From Acidobacteriaceae bacterium (GTDB lineage: Bacteria > Acidobacteriota > Terriglobia > Terriglobales > Acidobacteriaceae), in NCBI GenBank assembly GCA_030049955.1, contig JASIJX010000311.1, forward strand, positions 1 through 10,474: a DNA stretch of 10,474 bases, given 5' to 3'. The notes beneath the pieces were generated by a model that did not search any database, was not told the DNA's origin, and saw only the letters and a list, made by a program, of their open reading frames with translations. This document shows positions 1-6,303 of this stretch, piece after piece; position 1 is the first letter of the stretch, and every line of letters starts with the position of its first letter. Both the position numbers and the translations under genes were made by a program.

Positions 1-204
1 CCGCCCATGGATACCGAAGTCGGGATCTTCATCGGGCAGCACAGGCGGATCGGAGGTCCACAGTGAGTGCGTGGTATCAAGGCGATGCTGCGTATCTGAA
101 GTACCCAACTCGCCCGATTGAACAACAAACGCAATCAGACCCGCGGTCACCGCCAGCAGAAAGACCGGCTTCCCAAACCGTCGGCAAAAGCCTTCAAACA
201 CCAT
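1..204 (-). CDS. Small membrane-anchored hypothetical protein, partial (C-terminus beyond left edge)
   Basis: An open minus-strand frame begins at an ATG at 204-202 and runs without a stop off the left edge, giving 68 residues. The product starts MVFEGFCRRFGKP, followed by a hydrophobic stretch at about residues 13-29 (VFLLAVTAGLIAFVVQS), then a polar, Asp/Pro-rich segment (SDPPVLPDEDPDFG). This pattern suggests one N-terminal membrane anchor or uncleaved signal with a periplasmic remainder. The ATG lies 17 bases after the stop of the molybdopterin oxidoreductase gene, so it is probably the third gene of that operon. No strong Shine-Dalgarno sequence is visible, which may mean translational coupling. 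I do not recognise the family. Its position suggests an accessory, electron-transfer or maturation role for the oxidoreductase, but this is guilt by association only. Confidence 0.68.
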   Translation of the reverse strand, partial: MVFEGFCRRFGKPVFLLAVTAGLIAFVVQSGELGTSDTQHRLDTTHSLWTSDPPVLPDEDPDFGIHGR

Positions 205-221
205 CTTCGACCCGGTCCACT

Positions 222-992
222 TCAGATTCCCGCGTACCACGCGTAGCCGTAGTCCGGATCGACGGAGCCGCGCCCGCTTCCGAACTTCCTGATGTTATCG
301 GTCGCGGTGACGTGCGTAACGAATTTCAAGCTCTTGTAACCGAGCTGGCGCGGCAGGCGCAGGCGCAGCGGCCCGCCAAACGGCACCGGCAGATCGCCGT
401 CGTTCATGCCCATCGTGAGCAAGGTGTGCGGATCCCACGCATCCTGCATGTCGATGCTCTCCCACAACCCGGCCTCGACGCCGCGGTACACAATGTAGCG
501 CGATTGCGGCAGCACTCCTGCTTCGCGCAGAACGCCGGAGAGTGGCGTTCCGATCCACTCCGCGATATACGACCATCCCTCCTCGCAGGCGACCTCGGTG
601 ATCTGGCTGCGCACCCCGAGACTTTTTAGATCAGCCAGCGAAAGCGACATCGGGTGCGCCACGGTTCCATCGACCACCAGGCGCCAGTCTCGGAATCCAC
701 CCGCCTGCATGTGCTTGAACGCATCGTTGGGCGGCGCGAACGCATTTGCAAAGGGATCTTTCGAGATCATGCTGCGTGGGAACTCGCGCGCCGGAGTGCG
801 CACGGTCAGCAGCCGCTGGCACGCGTAGGTGAGCGTCTCGCCGGGACCGTAGATGCCACTGCCGTCTGGCGGAATGAGCCCGTAGCGCTTGGCTATCCGC
901 CCGGCGATGGCCAGGCCGCCAAGGCCGGCAGCTGCGGCCGAGCCTCCATAGATCAGTTTGCGACGCGTGATCTTGTTCACCGGCGGTTTCAA
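222..992 (-). CDS. Tat-exported molybdopterin-dependent oxidoreductase (MsrP/sulfite-oxidase fold, COG2041-like)
   Basis: This is a 256-residue protein carrying one molybdopterin cofactor in a sulfite-oxidase-type fold. The N-terminus has a twin-arginine signal (TRRKLIYGG, residues 9-17) followed by an Ala/Gly-rich hydrophobic region to about residue 31, so it is likely exported folded with its cofactor. The predicted Mo-ligating cysteine is Cys136 in VACEEGW. The family's C-terminal signature is seen at about 199-224 (GDLPVPFGGPLRLRLPR, then GYKSLKF). The length fits single-domain MsrP/YedY relatives, and there is no fused haem or dimerisation domain. The TTG start at 992-990 is chosen because AGGAGG lies four bases upstream and the TTG overlaps the TGA of the cytochrome b gene; the in-frame GTG at codon 5 is too far from that site. 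The partner cytochrome suggests electron exchange with the quinone pool. The substrate cannot be told from sequence; methionine sulfoxide, sulfite or other oxyanions and S/N-oxides are all possible. Confidence 0.92.
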   Translation of the reverse strand: MKPPVNKITRRKLIYGGSAAAAGLGGLAIAGRIAKRYGLIPPDGSGIYGPGETLTYACQRLLTVRTPAREFPRSMISKDPFANAFAPPNDAFKHMQAGGFRDWRLVVDGTVAHPMSLSLADLKSLGVRSQITEVACEEGWSYIAEWIGTPLSGVLREAGVLPQSRYIVYRGVEAGLWESIDMQDAWDPHTLLTMGMNDGDLPVPFGGPLRLRLPRQLGYKSLKFVTHVTATDNIRKFGSGRGSVDPDYGYAWYAGI

Positions 993-1753
993 GGGCCCTC
1001 CTTTCCATTTCGCCCATCTCGGTTGGATCCCATGATCATTGCCCGCATGCGTCCACGGAATCCTGATCGAGCCACCATCGTCACGTGAACGAAAAGAAAC
1101 AACAGCAGCAACCAGGAATCAAAGAAATGAAGCGTGCGCGCTGACTGGCGCCCGCCCAGCAGCGCAGCCGTTGCGGGAAATGCAGCCGTGAATGATGGCG
1201 ACATGGCCAACCCCGTCCAGATGATGAGCGGAAACAGGGCGAAGATCACTACCAGATAGACGGTGCGTTGCAGCACGTTATAGGAGTACTCTTCCGCGCC
1301 GTCCGGCGGCTTGCGATGCAAATACTTCGCAATGCGGTCACGGTAGGCACGCCAACTCCAGTCTCGCCGCTCCGGAATCAGGTTCTTGCGGAAGTGCCCG
1401 CTCCACAGCCCGTAGATTCCGTACACCAGGCCGGTCAGCACCGCGATCCAGGCGGCCTCGAAATGCAGATAACGGCTCCATCCGTTCTGGTCGGGCATAA
1501 CATAGCTATAGCCAGTGGGCACAGTATTGCGGCTCGACGGAATGGGAATGATGAATAGCGGTTTCGTATTCACATTGCCCACTTCACCCCAGTAGAAACG
1601 CGGGTGCGAGATAACGATTTCGCCGCCCGTCACAAGCAGCGCAATCAAGGCGGTGAACGTGAGCCAGTGCGTCACCCGCACAACGCCTGAATGGCGTGCG
1701 GTTGTGGTTTTTTGAGGCTGGCAAGCCGCTGGCACGGTGCGAGAATAGCACAT
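989..1753 (-). CDS. Di-haem cytochrome b membrane subunit (cytochrome b561 / PhsC-like, COG4117-like)
   Basis: This inner-membrane b-type cytochrome probably carries electrons between quinones and the molybdoenzyme encoded immediately downstream. From the ATG at 1753 it has 254 residues and four hydrophobic segments, at about 28-50, 97-119, 160-185 and 207-231. Candidate haem-ligand histidines fit bacterial four-helix cytochromes b: His29 (RVTHW) in helix 1, His97 (RYLHFEAAW) in helix 2, and His209 plus His223, 14 residues apart (RTLHFFDSW to LFVHVTMVA), in helix 4. Its TGA overlaps the TTG start of the oxidoreductase, indicating one operon. The start is uncertain: the frame extends upstream to a TTG at 1804, but neither start has a convincing Shine-Dalgarno site. 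I prefer the ATG because it leaves a 72-bp gap for the divergent GH3 promoter and adds no unrelated Pro/Arg-rich leader. It is too short and has the wrong His layout to be a six-helix MsrQ. Confidence 0.9.
   Translation of the reverse strand: MCYSRTVPAACQPQKTTTARHSGVVRVTHWLTFTALIALLVTGGEIVISHPRFYWGEVGNVNTKPLFIIPIPSSRNTVPTGYSYVMPDQNGWSRYLHFEAAWIAVLTGLVYGIYGLWSGHFRKNLIPERRDWSWRAYRDRIAKYLHRKPPDGAEEYSYNVLQRTVYLVVIFALFPLIIWTGLAMSPSFTAAFPATAALLGGRQSARTLHFFDSWLLLLFLFVHVTMVARSGFRGRMRAMIMGSNRDGRNGKEGP
997..1002 (-). promoter_or_regulatory. Shine-Dalgarno site deciding the TTG start of the molybdopterin oxidoreductase
   Basis: Read on the minus strand this is AGGAGG, four bases before the TTG at 992-990. 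It lies inside the 3' end of the upstream cytochrome b gene. It supports the non-ATG start and translational coupling through the TTGA overlap. Confidence 0.75.
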
Positions 1754-1825
1754 ACTGGCTGCAAATGAAGAGGGTAATCGAGGTAGGGGCGCGGGGCGCC
1801 TCAATCCCAGAGGGATGGAGGAAAG
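1754..1825. promoter_or_regulatory. Short divergent intergenic region (cytochrome b operon / GH3 gene)
   Basis: These 72 bases separate two genes that point away from each other, so both promoters must lie here or inside the flanking genes. I see no convincing -35/-10 pair. The region holds a GC-rich hairpin, GGCGC-GGG-GCGCC at 1788-1800. In the plus-strand transcript one G-U pair and one G-C pair could extend it to seven base pairs. It ends 16 bases before the GH3 ribosome-binding site. If transcription starts upstream of it, it would form a leader hairpin; any regulatory role is a guess. Confidence 0.4.
1817..1821 (+). promoter_or_regulatory. Shine-Dalgarno site for the TTG start of the GH3 gene
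   Basis: GGAGG lies four bases before the TTG at 1826. The first in-frame ATG, at 1895, has no such site and would cut away most of the signal peptide, so the TTG is the better start. Confidence 0.7.
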
Positions 1826-4081
1826 TTGCAGAGTACAACAGACGTTTCACGCAGACTTAGCCGCCGGGTGGTCGCATGTATCGCGGCCGCATTTATGCTT
1901 TCAATTACATGGGCGCAGGGACAAACACCGGCGAGCACTCCGTCGAGACCATGGATGGATCAGACCCTGCCTGCCGAAGAGCGCGCCAACCTTGCTTTAC
2001 AGCAAATGACTCTCGATGAAAAGTTGGAACTGCTGCACGGCAACGGAATGCCCAATGCGTCAAACTGGCAAATGCCGCTCACCAATCTTGGCAACGGAGG
2101 CGCGGGCTACGTTGCCGGTGTTCCTCGTCTCGGTATTCCCCCGATTGTTATTTCCGACGCAGCGTATGGCGTTCGGGATAGCGGTGTGAATGGCCGCTAT
2201 TCCACCGCCCTCCCGTCGGACCTTGCCCTTGCCTCCAGTTGGGATCCGGAATTGGCATGCGCGTATGGTGCCTTGATTGGCCGTGAGCTGCGCGCCCAGG
2301 GATTTAATATGACGCTGGGCGGTGGCGTCGATCTGACGCGGGACCCGAGGAACGGAAGAACATTCGAATATGCCGGCGAAGATCCGTTGCTTGCCGGCTT
2401 CATGGTCGGCAACATGATGAAGTGCGAGCAGGCTCAACATGTGATCGGCGATATCAAGCACTACGCGCTCAACGATCAGGAGACCGGGCGGGGCTTCGTC
2501 AACGCCATCATCTCCAGGCGGGCATTGCAAGAGAGCGATCTGCTGGCCTTCCATATTGCGATTCAGATTGCCAACCCGGGAGCCGTCATGTGCTCCTACA
2601 ACCGCGTCAACGGTGTGCACGCCTGCGAGAATCCGTACATATTGCGTGACACGCTCAAGCGCGATTGGGGCTTCAAGGGTTTTGTCCTTTCAGATTGGGG
2701 AGGAACCCACAGTACACAGGCGGCGATTGCAGCAGGATTGGACCAGGAACAGCCGATGGCAGACTACTTTGGTCCCACGCTGAAGCAGGCCGTTGAAGCA
2801 GGCAAGGTTTCGAGGTCGCAGATCGACGACAGTACGCGGCGCGTTCTGTACGCTGAATTCGCTTCCGGGATGGTGGACTACCCGATTGAGAAGAGCGTTG
2901 TTGACGTTCAGGCGGGCTTTGACGTGGCGCAAAGCGTCGAGGAAAAGAGCATCGTCTTGCTGAAGAATCAGAATGCCATCCTGCCGCTCAACAGTAGGCT
3001 TGTGCACAAAATCGCGGTAATTGGCGGTCATGCAGACGTCGGCATGATCTCCGGCGGAGGCTCGGCGCAAGTCGATCCCCCAGGCGGAAATGCGATCATG
3101 CCGCCCGGCCAGGGAGCCACGCAGTGGAACGAACAAATATGGTTCCCCACACCTCCCTTAAAGGCATTGCGCGCGGCGATGCCGGGGACCCAAATTGACT
3201 ATGCATCAGGAGAAGACCTTGCCGCAGCGGCGAAGTTGGCGAAAAGCGCCGACGTTGCCATCGTTTTTGCATACCAATGGGAATCGGAAGGGATGGATAT
3301 TTCCAGCCTCACCCTGCCGGATGGGCAGGATCAACTAATTGAGCGGATTGCCGATGCCAATCCGAGAACGATCGTAGTGCTGGAGACGGGAACAGCCGCG
3401 AAAATGCCATGGATCGACAAAGTGCAGGGCATTGTCGAGGCGTGGTACGCGGGAAGTAGTGGCCATAAAGCACTCGCGAATGTGCTGACCGGAAAAGTGA
3501 ACCCCTCGGCAAAACTCGCCATGACCTTTCCTGTGAATGAAGCAGAACTCCCTCGTCCCACAATCCCCCCACTCCCGCCGAGAGACGTGGGGCAGGGAAG
3601 CAAAGCCGTGCATGGAAATGCACACGTGAACTCCAGGTACTCGGTTACCTATTTTGAAGGAGCGAAGGTCGGCTACAAATGGTACGAAGCCGAGCACAAG
3701 CCGGTTCTCTTCCCATTTGGTTTTGGCCTTTCGTACACAACCTACGCCTACTCAGGATTGAAAAGTGAAGTTGCGAACGATCGGCCTTCTGTAAGCTTCG
3801 CAGTGAAAAACACCGGCGAGAGGCCGGGAACTGAAATCGCGCAGGTGTACGTGGCCTTACCGGCTGCGGCAGGCGAATCATTTCGTCGCCTGGTTGGCTG
3901 GAGACGCGTTGAACTGAATCCTGGGGAGTCAAAGTCCGTCCAGATCGCAATCGATCCGCAGATGCTCTCTATCTACGACGAGCAGAAAAACGGATGGTCG
4001 GTTCTTCCCGGAAGCTACCGGGTATTTGCAGGAGCATCGTCGGCGGACACTTCGCTGGAGGGCTCGTTCGATCTTCCTTAA
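1826..4081 (+). CDS. Exported glycoside hydrolase family 3 enzyme, probable beta-glucosidase
   Basis: This 751-residue retaining GH3 glycosidase removes terminal beta-linked sugars from the non-reducing end of oligosaccharides. Its order is: signal peptide (RRLSRR, hydrophobic core about 15-30, cleavage likely near 30-35); (beta/alpha)8 domain (about 45-345) with substrate-pocket motifs KHYALNDQE (211-219) and SYNRVNG (257-263) and the nucleophile Asp290 in VLSDWGG; alpha/beta sandwich domain (about 370-570) starting EEKSIVLLKN, with the likely acid/base Glu488 in WESEGMD; and a C-terminal fibronectin III-like domain (about 665-750). All catalytic elements are present and length is normal for the three-domain subfamily, so it should be active. 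The signal places it in the periplasm or outside. It converges with a malectin-domain regulator candidate and shares the window with a TonB-dependent receptor, suggesting glycan use. Beta-glucosidase is the default reading; beta-xylosidase or mixed specificity cannot be excluded. Confidence 0.96.
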   Translation: MQSTTDVSRRLSRRVVACIAAAFMLSITWAQGQTPASTPSRPWMDQTLPAEERANLALQQMTLDEKLELLHGNGMPNASNWQMPLTNLGNGGAGYVAGVPRLGIPPIVISDAAYGVRDSGVNGRYSTALPSDLALASSWDPELACAYGALIGRELRAQGFNMTLGGGVDLTRDPRNGRTFEYAGEDPLLAGFMVGNMMKCEQAQHVIGDIKHYALNDQETGRGFVNAIISRRALQESDLLAFHIAIQIANPGAVMCSYNRVNGVHACENPYILRDTLKRDWGFKGFVLSDWGGTHSTQAAIAAGLDQEQPMADYFGPTLKQAVEAGKVSRSQIDDSTRRVLYAEFASGMVDYPIEKSVVDVQAGFDVAQSVEEKSIVLLKNQNAILPLNSRLVHKIAVIGGHADVGMISGGGSAQVDPPGGNAIMPPGQGATQWNEQIWFPTPPLKALRAAMPGTQIDYASGEDLAAAAKLAKSADVAIVFAYQWESEGMDISSLTLPDGQDQLIERIADANPRTIVVLETGTAAKMPWIDKVQGIVEAWYAGSSGHKALANVLTGKVNPSAKLAMTFPVNEAELPRPTIPPLPPRDVGQGSKAVHGNAHVNSRYSVTYFEGAKVGYKWYEAEHKPVLFPFGFGLSYTTYAYSGLKSEVANDRPSVSFAVKNTGERPGTEIAQVYVALPAAAGESFRRLVGWRRVELNPGESKSVQIAIDPQMLSIYDEQKNGWSVLPGSYRVFAGASSADTSLEGSFDLP

Positions 4082-4310
4082 CTCTGGTGACGTGGCCACG
4101 CCGCCGAACTCCATCAAAAGAGAAGGATGAGAATCAAAGAAGAGAGTTTTTTGCAAGCTGAACGCGACTGCCGGAGTCATTCCTGCAAGAAGATCACGCT
4201 GTGGCGGATTAGGACTTCGCAGTCGCGTATCGCTTTGAGACAGCTGCTGTATATAAAGGGGCTATGCAAAATCCGCCGCGACAGAGCGTGCTGGCGAGAG
4301 TTCCCGTCCT
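4082..4310. other. Convergent intergenic region without a clear terminator
   Basis: These 229 bases separate the 3' ends of two converging genes. I see no GC-rich stem followed by a T run on either strand. The only structures are a distant 8-base inverted pair (GGCGGATT at 4203-4210, AATCCGCC at 4270-4277) and a tiny GACT-TCGC-AGTC hairpin at 4213-4224. Open frames crossing the region lack start signals and recognisable content. Confidence 0.5.
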
Positions 4311-5927
4311 TTATTGCGATTCGTCCAGCACTTCGATTCCAGACACAGTAGCGTTGTTAACCACTGGCTCGAAGGTCAGGTTAATCTTTCCTTGCGCCGA
4401 AGGTTTGATATGGGAGAAGGTTTTAGCCAGGGCGTGCAGGCTGCCCGCCTCCTTGTAAATATCGAAGTCATCCAGCAGCGTTTCGCCATTGCACAGGACG
4501 CGAAAAACACGACTGCCTGCGCCGCCGCCGCCCGGCATCCCTGGCCCAAAATAGAATTCGGCAAAATGCAGTATCAGCGTATAGCGATCCCGCGGATCCA
4601 CAGGCAGAGTGTAGCGGAAATGTCCATAGCGCTCTCCCGTGAACAGGTCGGGATCGGGCGCTCCTGTTACCAGTTGGTGCTGATCGGAGAGACGGCCATT
4701 TGTAAAATAGTTATCTGCGCGCCACACCTGGCCTTTGGGATCAGTAAACGAGGTCCGCTGCATCAGCAACCGGATCGGAAGTTGCTTGCGCGGCATACCG
4801 GGCAGCAACTCCAGAGCGTTGAGCTGGGGCGCGCCGCGCTCGCTGGCAAAGCTGATGTGGATCATGCCGTCGGCGCCGGGCGTCACGTCGCGAAAGATGC
4901 GCTCGTCGGCGATATCCTCGCCCAGCGCATCGGAGTTGATGTCGAAGCCTTGCAGCACCAGGTTGCCGTTAATCCGCACGTTGAAAGTAGACCAGGTGTC
5001 GCTGGAGCGTTCCGCGGTCACGAAGTAAAGATGCAGTTCGTAGTTGCCCGGCCGCACCGGTATGTCGTAGTGGAAGTCGCCCAGGCGCCACTGCTCGAAG
5101 AGCATCGGCTCACTGGTTCCGGTCAGCAGCGCAGGCGTGCGGCGCCATGGGCCGCCGCCATGAAAGTATCCGTCGGCTCCCCATAGCTCGCCTGTGCTGT
5201 CGGTCTGTGGCGGTCCGCTGTACCCTGCAAGCATACGCAGAGGCATCTTCGCCGGTGGTAGAGCGCTCAGCGGAAGAGCTCCAGCGGCCGAGGAGGGATT
5301 GGCCGCCACGCTGGCCGCGGACAACGCGGCGCGCTGATGTCTGACAGCAAATATTCCTGTCACCGCGGCAATGACGACTATCCCGGCGAACAGCGCAACC
5401 GGCAATGCGTGGGAGCGATGCGGTTCTGCTTCCGGAGCAAGGCCCTTGGCGCTTCCGCTTTCATCCGTCGATACGCGAACGGCGTGCTCCGGCAGCGAAG
5501 TCTTCGCGATCTGCTGAGGATCGTCGCGGCGCACAAACGTCGGAATATAAGTTCCCAGGGGAATTGAGATCTGAAGCGCACGGCCCTTGCCCGGCCCGTC
5601 GTAAAATTCTTTCAGACGCTTGCGCAGCCGATGCGCCTCCACGCGAGCGATAGCGTCTTCTCCTGAATCGAAGTGATCCTTCGAACGTCCGAACACCTCC
5701 GTGGCGATGTTGTACTCGGTCAGCCGGTCGCCTTCGCCGCGAAGATAATTCTCTCCCATATAGCGGAGGAGGTTGGCCAGTCGCGAGGATCGGCCCAGCG
5801 CTTCGGCCACGGCTTCAAATTCCGCGCGTTCCGATTCCGCAGCGATTTGCTCCGCATGCTGCAACAACTTTTCGCTCCCTGTGCGGCAATTCCCCGGTCC
5901 ACTGAGGATGATACTGCCTGCATTCAC
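4311..5927 (-). CDS. Putative transmembrane one-component regulator: winged-helix-like N-terminus, one TM helix, two malectin-like domains
   Basis: This 538-residue protein has three parts. Residues 45-131 match the N-terminal domain seen on many acidobacterial proteins (SSRLANLLRYM, LTEYNIATEVFGR, RVEAHRLRKRLKEFY, ISIPLGTYIPTF). The basic helix plus terminal beta hairpin resembles an OmpR-type winged helix (LRxKL, then a GxGYxF-like wing), so I infer DNA binding. Residues 174-194 are one membrane helix. Two malectin-like carbohydrate-binding domains follow (about 228-376 and 384-536), sharing W-x-AD-x-YF, LxTG, FxY-xxPV, NG and FDI motifs; malectin binds di-glucosides in animals. The expected topology is N-in, C-out, as in ToxR/CadC, but basic residues flank both ends of the helix, so charge does not settle it. 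The longest frame starts at GTG 5927; a TTG at 5867-5865 has a better ribosome site (AGGGAG, spacing 7) and would remove 20 residues. It diverges from the receptor gene and converges on the GH3 gene. Confidence 0.84.
   Translation of the reverse strand: MNAGSIILSGPGNCRTGSEKLLQHAEQIAAESERAEFEAVAEALGRSSRLANLLRYMGENYLRGEGDRLTEYNIATEVFGRSKDHFDSGEDAIARVEAHRLRKRLKEFYDGPGKGRALQISIPLGTYIPTFVRRDDPQQIAKTSLPEHAVRVSTDESGSAKGLAPEAEPHRSHALPVALFAGIVVIAAVTGIFAVRHQRAALSAASVAANPSSAAGALPLSALPPAKMPLRMLAGYSGPPQTDSTGELWGADGYFHGGGPWRRTPALLTGTSEPMLFEQWRLGDFHYDIPVRPGNYELHLYFVTAERSSDTWSTFNVRINGNLVLQGFDINSDALGEDIADERIFRDVTPGADGMIHISFASERGAPQLNALELLPGMPRKQLPIRLLMQRTSFTDPKGQVWRADNYFTNGRLSDQHQLVTGAPDPDLFTGERYGHFRYTLPVDPRDRYTLILHFAEFYFGPGMPGGGGAGSRVFRVLCNGETLLDDFDIYKEAGSLHALAKTFSHIKPSAQGKINLTFEPVVNNATVSGIEVLDESQ
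5875..5880 (-). promoter_or_regulatory. Candidate Shine-Dalgarno site for an internal TTG start of the malectin-domain protein
   Basis: On the minus strand this reads AGGGAG, seven bases before TTG 5867-5865 (residue 21 of the long frame). No comparable site precedes the GTG at 5927. It suggests the true protein may have 518 residues. Confidence 0.45.
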
Positions 5928-5966
5928 GCCAATGCAACGTTGTTACCACTCTATTCGCCCGCCAGC

Positions 5967-6000
5967 AAACGCCAATGTACTCAGCAATGTACAGGCGTTT
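5967..6000. promoter_or_regulatory. Nested inverted and direct repeat, candidate operator
   Basis: Two perfect 7-base inverted arms, AAACGCC (5967-5973) and GGCGTTT (5994-6000), enclose two perfect direct copies of CAATGTAC (5973-5980 and 5985-5992) with a 12-base period. A 7-of-8 copy in the opposite direction (ATACATTG, 6058-6065) lies further toward the receptor gene. Direct repeats spaced about one helical turn are typical targets of OmpR-like winged-helix proteins, so this is a plausible site for the adjacent malectin-domain protein. The binding partner is inferred only. Confidence 0.5.
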
Positions 6001-6289
6001 CAAAGCACTCGAACAGTTCCGTACAAGATTAACCTTTTGTTTCTAATCGTCGCTTGCATACATTGTGGCGGTCAATCAGTTCGGGGATGAGACCCCTTTC
6101 AAGAGCAGGGCGAGACGAGTCGAAGAGAGAGTGTGTATCCATTTAATAAATCGTTTTAGCAATCAACGGCTTAACTGTCCGGTCATTTTCCCGGCGTGCC
6201 TTACTGCGCGCGCCGCTTCCACAAAGACAGAGACCAACAGACAGCAACTTCTAACGAACTCAGCCAGCTTTTTCATGCCAGATTCTCAT

Positions 6290-6294
6290 GGAGG
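6290..6294 (+). promoter_or_regulatory. Shine-Dalgarno site deciding the start of the TonB-dependent receptor
   Basis: GGAGG ends nine bases before the ATG at 6304. It rules out the upstream in-frame extension to 6196, whose 36 extra residues would precede an otherwise complete signal peptide. A second ATG follows directly at 6307. Confidence 0.85.
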
Positions 6295-6303
6295 ACCAAT
6301 CCA

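Larger units (their letters stand above)
5928..6303. other. Divergent regulatory intergenic region (malectin-domain protein / TonB-dependent receptor)
   Basis: These 376 bases lie between two genes transcribed away from each other and should hold both promoters. The regulator-proximal part carries the nested repeat at 5967-6000. A weak plus-strand promoter candidate is TTGTTT (6037-6042) and TACATT (6059-6064) with a 16-base spacer, matching the sigma-70 consensus at only three and four of six positions. AT-rich TTTAATAAAT near 6143-6152 is another possible -10 zone. The stretch just before the receptor gene (about 6219-6270) is CA/GA-rich and looks unstructured, like a long leader. I see no small gene with a ribosome site here. 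Confidence 0.5.

Noticed and set aside
1754..1804. Upstream TTG extension of the cytochrome b gene
   Set aside because: There is no ribosome site, the extra 17 residues are Pro/Arg-rich without a membrane or signal pattern, and it would nearly remove the divergent promoter space.
4203..4277. Inverted pair GGCGGATT / AATCCGCC
   Set aside because: Eight bases separated by 59 bases in a convergent gap is close to chance and lacks a T tract, so I did not call it a terminator.
4127..4351. A 74-codon plus-strand frame after the GH3 gene
   Set aside because: It overlaps the 3' end of the converging gene and has no recognisable content; an AGAAGGATG context upstream is weak evidence alone.
4314..5186. 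A 290-codon plus-strand open frame opposite the malectin-domain gene
   Set aside because: It is fully antisense to a gene with clear domain homology, has no ribosome site, and its composition (His/Gln/Ala/Arg-rich) is typical of a shadow frame in GC-rich DNA.
6086..6099. GGGG-ATGAGA-CCCC mini hairpin before the receptor gene
   Set aside because: A four-base stem in an otherwise unstructured leader is too short to support a riboswitch or terminator claim.
6196..6303. N-terminal extension of the TonB receptor to an upstream start
   Set aside because: The added 36 residues precede a complete signal peptide, and GGAGG at 6290-6294 points to the ATG at 6304.
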